DNA from: an uncultured Faecalibacterium sp.
GTDB taxonomy: Bacteria > Bacillota > Clostridia > Oscillospirales > Ruminococcaceae
Assembly: GCA_934512105.1 (NCBI GenBank)
Contig: CAKSWQ010000049.1
Location: 1 to 14,472 of the forward strand
Direction of reading: 5' to 3'
Length of the DNA: 14,472 nt
Under the pieces are notes generated by a model that made no database searches, was not told the DNA's origin, and was given only the letters and a program-made list of their open reading frames with translations. Shown one piece after another: positions 8,719 through 14,472 of this stretch. Each line of letters opens with the position of its first letter. The stretch's first letter is position 1. Both the position numbers and the translations under genes were made by a program.

Positions 8719-9840
8719 TCAGACCCGGTTCAGCACCCCGCCGTCCATGCGGTACACCTCGCCGTCGGTCTTTAAAAAGTCCGTGTCATCGCAGCTGGTC
8801 ACAAAGGTCTGCTTTTCCTTCATGCAGGTAAGCAGGTACTGCTTGCGCCCCTCGTCCAGCTCGCTCAGCACATCATCCAGCAGCAGTACCGGGTGCTCCC
8901 CGGTGATCTGCGCCGCCGCGGCGGCTTCGGCCATTTTCAGGCTCAGCACTACGCTGCGCTGCTGTCCCTGACTGGCATACACCCGGGCAGGCTGGTCGTC
9001 CAGTAAAAGCTCCAAGTCCTCGCGGTGGATGCCGCACAGGCTCTGTCCGGCGCGCAGCTCCTCCTCCTGCCGCTGGCGCAGCAGTGCGGCCAACCCGCCG
9101 GTTGCAAACTGGGCGGCATAGCGGATGCTCATCCGCTCCGCCCCGTGGGAAAGTTCCGCGTAGTTGGCACAGGCGCGGGGGGCAAGCAGCTCCAGATATT
9201 CCCGCCGCCGCTGCTGCAAGGCCTCGCCCTGCGCGGCAAGCTCAGTGTTGAGCACCTCCAGCAGGGTGCGCTTTTCCGCATAAGGGCGCTCCTGCCCGTT
9301 TGCAGAGTGGCGCAGCAGCGCATTTTTTTGCTGCAACACCCGCACATAGCGGCGGTAACTGGCCAGATACCCGGGGTACAGCTGGCACAGCGCAGCGTCC
9401 AGAAATTTGCGCCGCCCCTCCGGTGCCCCCTTGACAAGGCTCAGGTGGCCGGGGTCGAACACCACCGCCGGAAAACTGCCTGCCAGTGCCGCCGCCCGCT
9501 TGGGCGCTGCGCCGTTCACCGCCGCATAGCGGCCGGGCTTTGCGGCTTCCGGGGTGCCCACGGTCATGCGGATGTGGGCAGGCTCGGCGGGCTCACAGCC
9601 TTCCGGCCGGTCCCGCTGGGTGTCGGCTTCCAGCACCGCGAATGCTTCTCCCCGGCGCACAAGCTCGGCATCCTTGCCGCCCCGGAAGCTTTTGCCGCCG
9701 GTCAGCAGCCAGATGGCCTCTAAAAGGTTGGTCTTGCCTTGGCCGTTGTTGCCGCAGATGACGGTAAGCTCCCGTCCGGGTTCCAGCCGCGCGGCGCGGA
9801 TATTGCGATAGTTCTGTACTTCCAGCGAAAGCAGACGCAT
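8719..9840 (-). CDS. recF: DNA replication and repair protein RecF
   Basis: A 373-residue SMC-like ATPase that, with RecO and RecR, loads RecA at single-strand gaps. Visible motifs are Walker A GNNGQGKTN (30-38) near the N terminus, the ABC-type signature SQGQQR (290-295) and Walker B LLLDD (Asp322, Asp323) followed by VLSELD. The middle is helical and Arg/Gln/Ala rich, as in the family's lever arm. Length is normal. ATG at 9840 follows the yaaA stop codon directly (TAA-ATG), with only a weak AGGG eight bases upstream, so translation is probably coupled to yaaA. It belongs to the dnaN-yaaA-recF transcription unit. Confidence 0.97.
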   Translation of the reverse strand: MRLLSLEVQNYRNIRAARLEPGRELTVICGNNGQGKTNLLEAIWLLTGGKSFRGGKDAELVRRGEAFAVLEADTQRDRPEGCEPAEPAHIRMTVGTPEAAKPGRYAAVNGAAPKRAAALAGSFPAVVFDPGHLSLVKGAPEGRRKFLDAALCQLYPGYLASYRRYVRVLQQKNALLRHSANGQERPYAEKRTLLEVLNTELAAQGEALQQRRREYLELLAPRACANYAELSHGAERMSIRYAAQFATGGLAALLRQRQEEELRAGQSLCGIHREDLELLLDDQPARVYASQGQQRSVVLSLKMAEAAAAAQITGEHPVLLLDDVLSELDEGRKQYLLTCMKEKQTFVTSCDDTDFLKTDGEVYRMDGGVLNRV

Positions 9841-10056
9841 TTACTGACCCTGCCCGATCTCTACGCTCTGCCCGTCCAGCTCGATGACGTCCCCGGCGCG
9901 GCACTTTTTGCCCCGCATGGTGCACACCTCGCCGTTCACCTTCACAGCACCGCCCTGCACCAGCTCCTTGGCTTCGCCGCCGGTCTCGCACAGGCCGGCA
10001 AATTTGAGCAGGGCATCCAGCTTGATAAACTCGGTATGAATGAGAATCTTCTGCAT
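9841..10056 (-). CDS. yaaA: S4-domain RNA-binding protein YaaA (RlbA)
   Basis: A 71-residue single S4 domain: [34 protein letters not shown] is the characteristic alpha-L RNA-binding motif, followed by a short beta segment (AGDVIELDG). The family is found between dnaN and recF across Firmicutes and binds structured RNA, with a proposed role in large ribosomal subunit assembly. ATG at 10056 has AAGGAG (10065-10070) at spacing 8, and that ribosome site overlaps the dnaN stop (10069-10071). It abuts recF with no gap. It is too short to be a pseudouridine synthase or tRNA synthetase fragment. Confidence 0.94.
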   Translation of the reverse strand: MQKILIHTEFIKLDALLKFAGLCETGGEAKELVQGGAVKVNGEVCTMRGKKCRAGDVIELDGQSVEIGQGQ

Positions 10057-10068
10057 AAAACGCGCTCC

Positions 10069-11175
10069 TTAGTCATTTTTAAACCGTACCGGCAGTACCA
10101 GATACAAAAAGTCGTTGCCTTCCACCGGCAGCACCTTGACCGGGCTCAACGGGCCGCTGATCTCCATGCGCACCTGCTCGGTGCGGGCATTGCGCAGCGC
10201 ATCCAGCAGATAGCGGTTGTTGAAACCGATCTCCACCTCGTCGCCCTCGCAGGCGGCGCTGAACTCGTCCACCACGCGGCCAAGGTTGGTCTGGCAGCGC
10301 ACCACGACTTTACCCTCTGTAAAGGAGATGCGAAGGGGATTTTTTAAACGCTCTGTAATAATCAGAGAGGCGCGCTCGATGGTGGAGATGAAGTCCTTGG
10401 TGTCGATGGTCACCCGGGTGCGGCTTCCGGCGGGGATGACGTTGCGGTAATTCAGGAACTCGCCCTCGATCAGGCGGCTCATGATGGTGTAACCGGCAGT
10501 GGTGAACACCACATAGCGGCGGTTGGCACTGATGTGCACATCTTCTTCGTCGTCGTTGGCCAGCAGGTGGGATACCTCGGTCATGGTCTTGCTGGGCACG
10601 ATGATGCGGATATCCTTCACGGCGGTGATGGGGCGCTCCACGATGGCAAGGCGGTAGCCGTCCAGCGCCACCATGGTCAGCTTGTCCAGCTCGATCTCGA
10701 ACAGCTCGCCGGTGTGGGCAGGTTTTTTCTCGTCCTGACTGACGGCGTACAGAGTGCGGTCGATCATGTCCCGCAGCACGCCGGTCTTGATGGTCAGGGT
10801 CTGTTCCGCGCCAGTGTTGGGCAGATCCGGGAAATCCGTGGCCGGCATGGACTGGATCTCGAACTGTGCTACGCCGCTCTGGATGGTGGTCTTGCCGTTA
10901 TCGGCTGCCACAATGCTGATCTGGCCCGCCGGCATTCGGCTGATCATGCTGCTGAGCAGCTTTGCATTCAGCACGATCTCGCCCGGCTCCTTGATGTTGG
11001 CTTCGATGGTGGTCACGATGCCCATTTCCAGATCGTAGCCGGTCAGGGTGAGCTGAAAGCCCTCGGCCTTCAGCAGAATGCCCTCCAGCACCGGGATGGA
11101 CGAGCGCATGGTGACAGCTTTGGAAACGCCGTCGATGGCTGCACTGAGCAGCGTTTTATCGCAGACGATGTTCAA
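10069..11175 (-). CDS. dnaN: DNA polymerase III subunit beta (sliding clamp)
   Basis: A 368-residue ring-forming clamp that tethers the replicative polymerase to DNA and recruits repair proteins. The three repeated clamp domains are recognisable: SIPVLEGILLKAEGFQLTLTGYDLEMG in domain 1, PSKTMTEVSHLL at the domain 2/3 region and RFKND after YLVLPVR at the C terminus, the usual beta-clamp ending. The start is TTG at 11173-11175, not ATG: it has AAGGAG ten bases upstream, the protein then begins MNIVCDK as homologues do, and no in-frame ATG fits. It is separated from dnaA by a 397-base origin-like spacer and overlaps the yaaA ribosome site downstream. Confidence 0.97.
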   Translation of the reverse strand: MNIVCDKTLLSAAIDGVSKAVTMRSSIPVLEGILLKAEGFQLTLTGYDLEMGIVTTIEANIKEPGEIVLNAKLLSSMISRMPAGQISIVAADNGKTTIQSGVAQFEIQSMPATDFPDLPNTGAEQTLTIKTGVLRDMIDRTLYAVSQDEKKPAHTGELFEIELDKLTMVALDGYRLAIVERPITAVKDIRIIVPSKTMTEVSHLLANDDEEDVHISANRRYVVFTTAGYTIMSRLIEGEFLNYRNVIPAGSRTRVTIDTKDFISTIERASLIITERLKNPLRISFTEGKVVVRCQTNLGRVVDEFSAACEGDEVEIGFNNRYLLDALRNARTEQVRMEISGPLSPVKVLPVEGNDFLYLVLPVRFKND

Positions 11176-11572
11176 AACAGTATCTCTCCTTTTTTCACAC
11201 TTCCGGCTTGATCCCTGCCCTTTGGGCTGCTGCCGGAAGGCAGTAATATATTGAACTTGTTGTAGTAACCGTAGTAGGGGGTGGGGAAGATGTTGAAAAC
11301 CCGGAAATGTCTTGCCGGGAAGCGGGGCTTTGGCTTTCCACCGGGATGTGGAAGGCTCGTGAAGGAAATGTTGAAAGGTGGGGAACGGTGTTTCTTTCCA
11401 CAGCCGATGTGAAGAACTGATGTTAAATGTTGAAAACTAAGTGGAAAGTGTGGAAAGCTTCGCCTTTTTGCCACAAGATATAGGCGTATTTTCCCCCTTT
11501 TGTTCCGTTTTCTCCCCATATTTTGGGGTCACACCCTGAAATGAGTATGACTTTTGCCCGGTTTTCCCCGGT
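11176..11572. other. Probable oriC part 2: dnaA-dnaN spacer with DnaA boxes, trio-like run and AT-rich segment
   Basis: This 397-base non-coding stretch carries several DnaA-box-like 9-mers: TGTTGAAAA (11291-11299 and 11428-11436), TGTTGAAAG (11369-11377), CTTTCCACA (11394-11402), TGTGGAAAG (11449-11457) and TGTGGAAGG (11347-11355). Each matches TTATCCACA or its complement at only six or seven of nine positions. Next to the leftmost box is a G-rich tract, then TAG/TAA triplets (11263-11277) and the AT-rich AATATATTG (11246-11253), an order resembling the unwinding region of Bacillus subtilis oriC. A short CCCCA/TGGGG hairpin is at 11514-11528. No strong dnaA terminator is seen, so readthrough into dnaN is possible. 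Confidence 0.7.
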
Positions 11573-12895
11573 TTAGGCCTTCACGTTCTTGATGATATCG
11601 CTCACGGTCTCCCGCAGGTGCTGGTCGTTCTTCATGTCCCGCTCCATGGTCTTGAGGGAGTAGACGATGGTGGAGTGGTCGCGGCCGGAGAATTCCCGCC
11701 CGATCTCCTCCATGCTCATGCCGGTGACTTCCCGCAGGATATAGATGGCAACGCGCCGGGCAGAAGCCACATTGGCGTTGCGCTTGGTGCCCCGGATGTC
11801 GGCAGGGGACACGTTGAAGGTGCGGGACACCTCGCCGATGATCTTTTCGATGGTCACCGGCACCGGCTGGGTCTCGTTGAGGATATCCTTGATGGCGTTC
11901 TGCGCCACGCTGATCACCGGCTGGATGCCCTCCAGCATATAATAGGCGTTCAGCTTTTTCACCGCGCCTTCCAGCTGGCGGATGTTGTTTTTCAGGTGGT
12001 TGGCAATGAACTCTGCCACGTCCTCGGGCAGGTCCAGATGCAGCAGCTCTGCCTTGCGCTTCACGATGGCTACCCGGGTCTCAAAATCGGGCGGCTGCAC
12101 ATCGGCGGTCAGACCCCACTCAAAGCGGGTGCGCAGACGCTCTTCGAGGCTCTTGATCTCCTTGGCGGGACGATCGGAGGCGATGACGATCTGCTTGTGG
12201 GCATCGTGCAGGGAGTTGAAGGTGTGGAAAAACTCTTCCTGCGTGGACTCCTTGCCCGCGATGAACTGGATATCGTCCACCAGCAGCAGGTCTGCCACGC
12301 GGTACTTCATGCGGAAGTCCTCGGTGCTGCCGGCGCGGATGGCGGCGATCAGCTCATTGGTGAACTGCTCGCAGGTGACATACATGATGACGAAATCGGG
12401 GTGGGTGCGCTTGATCTCGGTCTGAATGGCGGTGAGCAGATGGGTCTTGCCCAGACCCGAGCCGCCATAGATGAACAGGGGGTTATAGGCCCCGGAAGGG
12501 TTTGCCGCCACAGCCTGCGCAGCAGCAAACGCAAACTGGTTGGACGGCCCCTTGATGAAGTTTTCAAAGGTGAACTCGTAGTTGCCCTGCGGGGAGGCGG
12601 GGTTTGCCTCGTACTGCTGGGCCAGCACCACCTCGTGGGGCGGGGTGCTGGGCACCACAAGGGTGATGTCCACATCAAAGCCCAAAACGGACTTGAAGGC
12701 CTCCTTGAGCAGGCCAAGATACCGGTCGGTGACGATCTTGCAGATAAAATCGTTGCGCACCGACAGGGTGATATGGCTGGAGTCCTCAAAGCTGATGGGC
12801 TCCAACCCGTCGATATAGAGATTGTACGTTGGCTCGGCCATCTGCGCCTTGCAGTACATCTGGGCCGCTTCTAAAACGTCCTTGAAAGAATCCAT
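11573..12895 (-). CDS. dnaA: Chromosomal replication initiator DnaA
   Basis: A 440-residue AAA+ initiator that binds oriC and opens the duplex. Domain I (1 to ~85) is followed by a short linker and then the AAA+ domain III from about residue 108 (FTFENFIKGPSNQFA): Walker A GGSGLGKT (144-151), Walker B LLLVDDIQF (Asp207, Asp208), sensor IVIASDRP (237-243) and RLRTRFEWGL, which carries the arginine finger. The C-terminal domain IV has the DnaA signature EFSGRDHSTIVYSL for box recognition. Length fits Firmicutes. ATG at 12895 has only a weak GGAG about 11 bases upstream, which suggests modest translation. A DnaA-box-like site lies between its promoter and start, fitting autoregulation. Confidence 0.98.
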   Translation of the reverse strand: MDSFKDVLEAAQMYCKAQMAEPTYNLYIDGLEPISFEDSSHITLSVRNDFICKIVTDRYLGLLKEAFKSVLGFDVDITLVVPSTPPHEVVLAQQYEANPASPQGNYEFTFENFIKGPSNQFAFAAAQAVAANPSGAYNPLFIYGGSGLGKTHLLTAIQTEIKRTHPDFVIMYVTCEQFTNELIAAIRAGSTEDFRMKYRVADLLLVDDIQFIAGKESTQEEFFHTFNSLHDAHKQIVIASDRPAKEIKSLEERLRTRFEWGLTADVQPPDFETRVAIVKRKAELLHLDLPEDVAEFIANHLKNNIRQLEGAVKKLNAYYMLEGIQPVISVAQNAIKDILNETQPVPVTIEKIIGEVSRTFNVSPADIRGTKRNANVASARRVAIYILREVTGMSMEEIGREFSGRDHSTIVYSLKTMERDMKNDQHLRETVSDIIKNVKA

Positions 12896-13160
12896 AAAAC
12901 ATCCACTCCATTGAATCGGTCGAAGTTTTCAACAATGCTGCTGATACCCAGTTAGTATACCACAAAAATCTCCCTGCGTCTATATTAGTATAATGTAATT
13001 TATAATACATAAAATAAGCCCTTCCGGCAGCCTTGTGGAAACACGCCAAAAAGACCACAATATCTGGTAGAAAAAAAGTTTTCCACAGCAAAATGGTGAA
13101 AAAGTTGAAAAGCTTTTAACAGAAAAATCAGAAAAAAGTTTGCAGAAAACTGCAAAAAAT
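12896..13160. other. Probable oriC part 1: dnaA-rpmH spacer with DnaA boxes and AT-rich tract
   Basis: Upstream of dnaA are TTTTCAACA (12926-12934), TGTGGAAAC (13034-13042) and TTTTCCACA (13079-13087, eight of nine to TTATCCACA), with related AGTTGAAAA at 13103-13111. A strongly AT-rich tract runs over 12981-13015, and A/T-rich DNA continues to 13160. Genes diverge on the two sides and gene-strand bias switches here, which marks it as the origin. The dnaA promoter is embedded in it. Confidence 0.75.
12954..12982 (-). promoter_or_regulatory. Probable dnaA promoter
   Basis: On the minus strand TAGACG (12977-12982, four of six to TTGACA) and TATACT (12954-12959) are 17 bases apart, and TG precedes the -10 by one base (extended -10). 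The start of transcription would be near 12947, about 50 bases before the ATG and just upstream of the TTTTCAACA box. A second TATACT at 12987-12992 lacks a good -35. Confidence 0.65.
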
Positions 13161-13162
13161 GC

Positions 13163-13192
13163 TTGACAGAACGTCATACTATGCGATATACT
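13163..13192 (+). promoter_or_regulatory. rpmH promoter, near-consensus sigma-A
   Basis: A perfect TTGACA (13163-13168) and TATACT (13187-13192) are 18 bases apart. The predicted start near 13199 leaves a leader of roughly 70 bases before the rpmH ATG. This is the strongest promoter-like sequence in the window, as expected for a ribosomal protein gene. Confidence 0.85.
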
Positions 13193-13208
13193 GTTGAATT
13201 GCAAGCCT

Positions 13209-13246
13209 GTCCCCAATCTGGGACCGATCAAGACCCCATACCGGGG
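13209..13246 (+). promoter_or_regulatory. Two small stem-loops in the rpmH leader
   Basis: GTCCC-CAATCT-GGGAC (13209-13224) and CCCC-ATACC-GGGG (13234-13246) lie in tandem between the promoter and the GGAGG site. The second is followed by ATAAGTTTTT. They might stabilise the message or regulate it; no known leader class is recognised. Confidence 0.45.
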
Positions 13247-13271
13247 ATAAGTTTTTACGGAGGATACAACC

Positions 13272-13406
13272 ATGAAGAGAACTTTTCAGCCCAAGAAGCG
13301 TCAGCGCAAGGAAGTTCATGGCTTTCTGACCCGCATGAGCACCAAGAACGGCCGTAAGGTCATCAATGCTCGCCGTGCAAAGGGCCGCAAGAGCCTGACT
13401 GTCTGA
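13272..13406 (+). CDS. rpmH: 50S ribosomal protein L34
   Basis: A 44-residue very basic protein with the typical L34 sequence: [18 protein letters not shown], then [24 protein letters not shown] at the end. It is a structural protein of the large ribosomal subunit that binds 23S rRNA. Length is exactly the family norm. ATG at 13272 has GGAGG (13259-13263) at spacing 8. It is the first gene on the right side of oriC, divergent from dnaA, with a strong promoter before it and a terminator after it, so most transcripts are monocistronic. Confidence 0.98.
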   Translation: MKRTFQPKKRQRKEVHGFLTRMSTKNGRKVINARRAKGRKSLTV

Positions 13407-13455
13407 TCTTAAACCTTGCAGGTGAGATCCGGCGCAGAAATGAATATGCGCACAA

Positions 13456-13492
13456 AAGACCGCTGATATCCCATTGGCGGTCTTATTTTTTT
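13456..13492 (+). terminator. Intrinsic terminator between rpmH and rnpA
   Basis: AAGACCGC (13456-13463) pairs with GCGGTCTT (13477-13484), followed by ATTTTTTT to 13492. It probably lowers rnpA expression relative to rpmH. Confidence 0.9.
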
Positions 13493-13551
13493 ACCCGTCA
13501 AAAGTTTTTTCGTAAAAATGCCCGGATGGGCTTTTAAACTGCAAAAATTTT

Positions 13552-13560
13552 TGATATACT
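13552..13560 (+). promoter_or_regulatory. Probable extended -10 promoter for rnpA-yidD
   Basis: TGATATACT is an extended -10 element (TG-A-TATACT) 50 bases before the rnpA start and downstream of the rpmH terminator. No convincing -35 is present. It would let rnpA and yidD be expressed independently of rpmH. Confidence 0.6.
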
Positions 13561-13610
13561 GGCTAAAGAGTGCACCCCTGTGCACCCGGACGAAAGGAGG
13601 TGCCGACGTT

Positions 13611-14018
13611 ATGCGTTATCGTCCGATCCGCCGCAACAGCGAGTTTGGCCGTGTGTACGCCCGCGGCAAGTCCTATGTGAACCCGGCACTGGTGCTGTAT
13701 GTGCTCAAGACCCGGGGCCGCAACACCCGGGTGGGCCTGACCGCCACAAAAAAGATCGGCCACGCCGTGCAGCGCAACCGCGCCCGCCGCGTGATGAAAG
13801 CCGCCATCGACGAGCATCTGGATTACAATATCGGCGGCTACGATCTGATCTTCGTGGCCCGGGGCATGACCCCCAAGCTGAAAAGCTGGCAGCTGAGCAG
13901 CGTTGTGGCAAAGCTGTTTGCCCAGGCCGGTCTGCCGGATAAGGCCAAGCGCCCGGACGCAAAGCCGCCTGCCACCGTGCCCCCCGCCCGCAAACAGAAG
14001 CCGGAGCCCCGCGGGTGA
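13611..14018 (+). CDS. rnpA: Ribonuclease P protein component
   Basis: A 135-residue basic protein that assists the catalytic RNA of RNase P in 5' maturation of tRNA. The core is typical: YRPIRRNSEFGRVYARGKSY at the start, VGLTATKKIGHAVQRNRARRVMKAA (41-65) with the RNR signature at 55-57, and YDLIFVARG (77-85). The last ~25 residues form a Lys/Pro/Arg-rich extension beyond the usual ~115, probably disordered. The ATG at 13611 is chosen over the in-frame ATG at 13518 because AAAGGAGG ends 10 bases before it, and because the earlier ATG lies upstream of the promoter. It overlaps yidD by four bases (GTGA). Confidence 0.96.
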   Translation: MRYRPIRRNSEFGRVYARGKSYVNPALVLYVLKTRGRNTRVGLTATKKIGHAVQRNRARRVMKAAIDEHLDYNIGGYDLIFVARGMTPKLKSWQLSSVVAKLFAQAGLPDKAKRPDAKPPATVPPARKQKPEPRG

Positions 14019-14317
14019 ACCGGCTGCAGCTGGCTTGCCGCAGGGCGCTGTGCGTGCCCATCCGCATCTACCAGCACACCCTCAGCCCATGGATCGGCCG
14101 CAGCTGCCGGTTTTCGCCCAGCTGCAGCAACTACACCATGCAGGCCATTCTGACCCACGGCTGTGTAAAGGGCGTCCTGCTGGGGGCCTGGCGCATTGCC
14201 CGATGCAATCCCTTGGGCAAATGGGGCTACGACCCCGTGCCGCCGCCCGGCCGCTGGCAAAGCCCCGCCCGCAACCTGCAGCCCGCAAAGCTGTTTGAAA
14301 AGCGGCATAGGGGATAA
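14015..14317 (+). CDS. yidD: Membrane protein insertion efficiency factor YidD
   Basis: A 100-residue YidD protein, an amphipathic membrane-associated factor that aids YidC-dependent insertion of inner-membrane proteins. The family motif is intact: IYQHTLSPWIGRSCRFSPSCSNY (18-40), then KGVLLGAWRIARCNP (52-66) and YDPVP (72-76), with conserved cysteines at 31, 37 and 64. The start is GTG at 14015, overlapping the rnpA stop as GTGA, with GGAG (14003-14006) at spacing 8; translation is likely coupled to rnpA. The C-terminal ~20 residues are basic and variable. It precedes yidC, the usual order rnpA-yidD-yidC. Confidence 0.95.
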   Translation: MNRLQLACRRALCVPIRIYQHTLSPWIGRSCRFSPSCSNYTMQAILTHGCVKGVLLGAWRIARCNPLGKWGYDPVPPPGRWQSPARNLQPAKLFEKRHRG

Positions 14318-14404
14318 AGTTTTCGCTTCTTGTGACGCGCTGCACTGTGGGCGGCGTGTCCTACGATAAAAAAATAATGCGTCCCGGGCCACAGCCGGGG
14401 CAGA

Positions 14405-14472
14405 ATGGACAAAGGTATGAACTTCTTTTACATCCTGAGCGGTCCTCTCGGCTATGTCATGGAGTGGATCTA
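14405..14472 (+). CDS. yidC: Membrane protein insertase YidC, N-terminal fragment
   Basis: The frame runs to the right edge and is truncated by the window. The visible 22 residues include MNFFYILSGPLGYVMEWI, closely like the N terminus of short Clostridia-type YidC/Oxa1 proteins, which insert membrane proteins with or without SecYEG. The position after rnpA-yidD fits. Two starts are possible: ATG 14405 (a GGGG four bases upstream) or ATG 14417 (AAAGG but only one base away). The former is used here, the latter matches family length better, and neither is decided by the ribosome site. The 87-base gap after yidD holds no clear promoter. Confidence 0.85.
   Translation, partial: MDKGMNFFYILSGPLGYVMEWI

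Noticed and set aside
11618..12874. A 418-codon plus-strand frame opposite dnaA
   Set aside because: Antisense shadow of dnaA; His/Gly/Leu/Val-rich and without a ribosome site or known motif.
13520..13535. GCCC/GGGC mini-hairpin followed by TTTT as a second terminator before rnpA
   Set aside because: Only a 4-bp GC core, and the real terminator at 13456-13492 is much stronger.
13518..13610. Upstream ATG extension of rnpA
   Set aside because: It would place the start before the extended -10 promoter and adds 31 residues not seen in RNase P proteins, whereas AAAGGAGG precedes the ATG at 13611.

Overview
The window spans a chromosomal replication origin of a Gram-positive, moderately GC-rich member of the Firmicutes (Clostridia). 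The gene order rpmH / oriC / dnaA-dnaN-yaaA-recF-remB-gyrB-gyrA is the conserved Firmicutes origin layout. The codon use and the nested palindromic intergenic repeat block suggest a Faecalibacterium, Subdoligranulum or Gemmiger-like member of the Oscillospiraceae; that genus-level guess is inference.

Layout. Positions 1-160 hold the 3' end of an unidentified plus-strand gene, a parS-like 16-mer and a strong bidirectional terminator. Positions 184-1086 (minus) encode a lipoprotein with a long Ser/Asn linker, with its own promoter upstream. Positions 1287-2123 (minus) form a manganese-efflux unit: promoter, yybP-ykoY (Mn2+) riboswitch aptamer, intrinsic terminator and mntP. Positions 2200-2550 are non-coding and packed with palindromes and direct repeats. 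Positions 2578-3552 (minus) encode a family 2 glycosyltransferase. Positions 3596-12895 (minus) are the replication block: dnaA, dnaN (TTG start), an S4-domain protein, recF, remB, gyrB and gyrA, closed by a terminator after gyrA. Positions 13163-14472 (plus) run the other way: rpmH with a near-consensus promoter and a terminator, then rnpA, yidD and the first codons of yidC.

The origin appears bipartite. DnaA-box-like sites and AT-rich DNA flank dnaA on both sides (11176-11572 and 12896-13160). The boxes are mostly of the form TTTTC(C/A)ACA rather than TTATCCACA, and the dnaA-dnaN spacer has a DnaA-trio-like run next to an AT-rich segment. All complete genes are transcribed away from this origin, co-directionally with replication. 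Only the fragment at 1-90 points toward it.

Functionally, the left arm makes the initiator, the sliding clamp, a recombination mediator and both gyrase subunits. The right arm makes ribosomal protein L34, the RNase P protein and the YidD/YidC membrane-insertion pair. No RNA genes, CRISPR arrays, insertion sequences or phage genes were seen, and I found no convincing new multi-gene system. The most interesting signals are regulatory or structural: the parS-like site, the riboswitch, the repeat block, the origin architecture and the alanine at the quinolone-determining position of GyrA.
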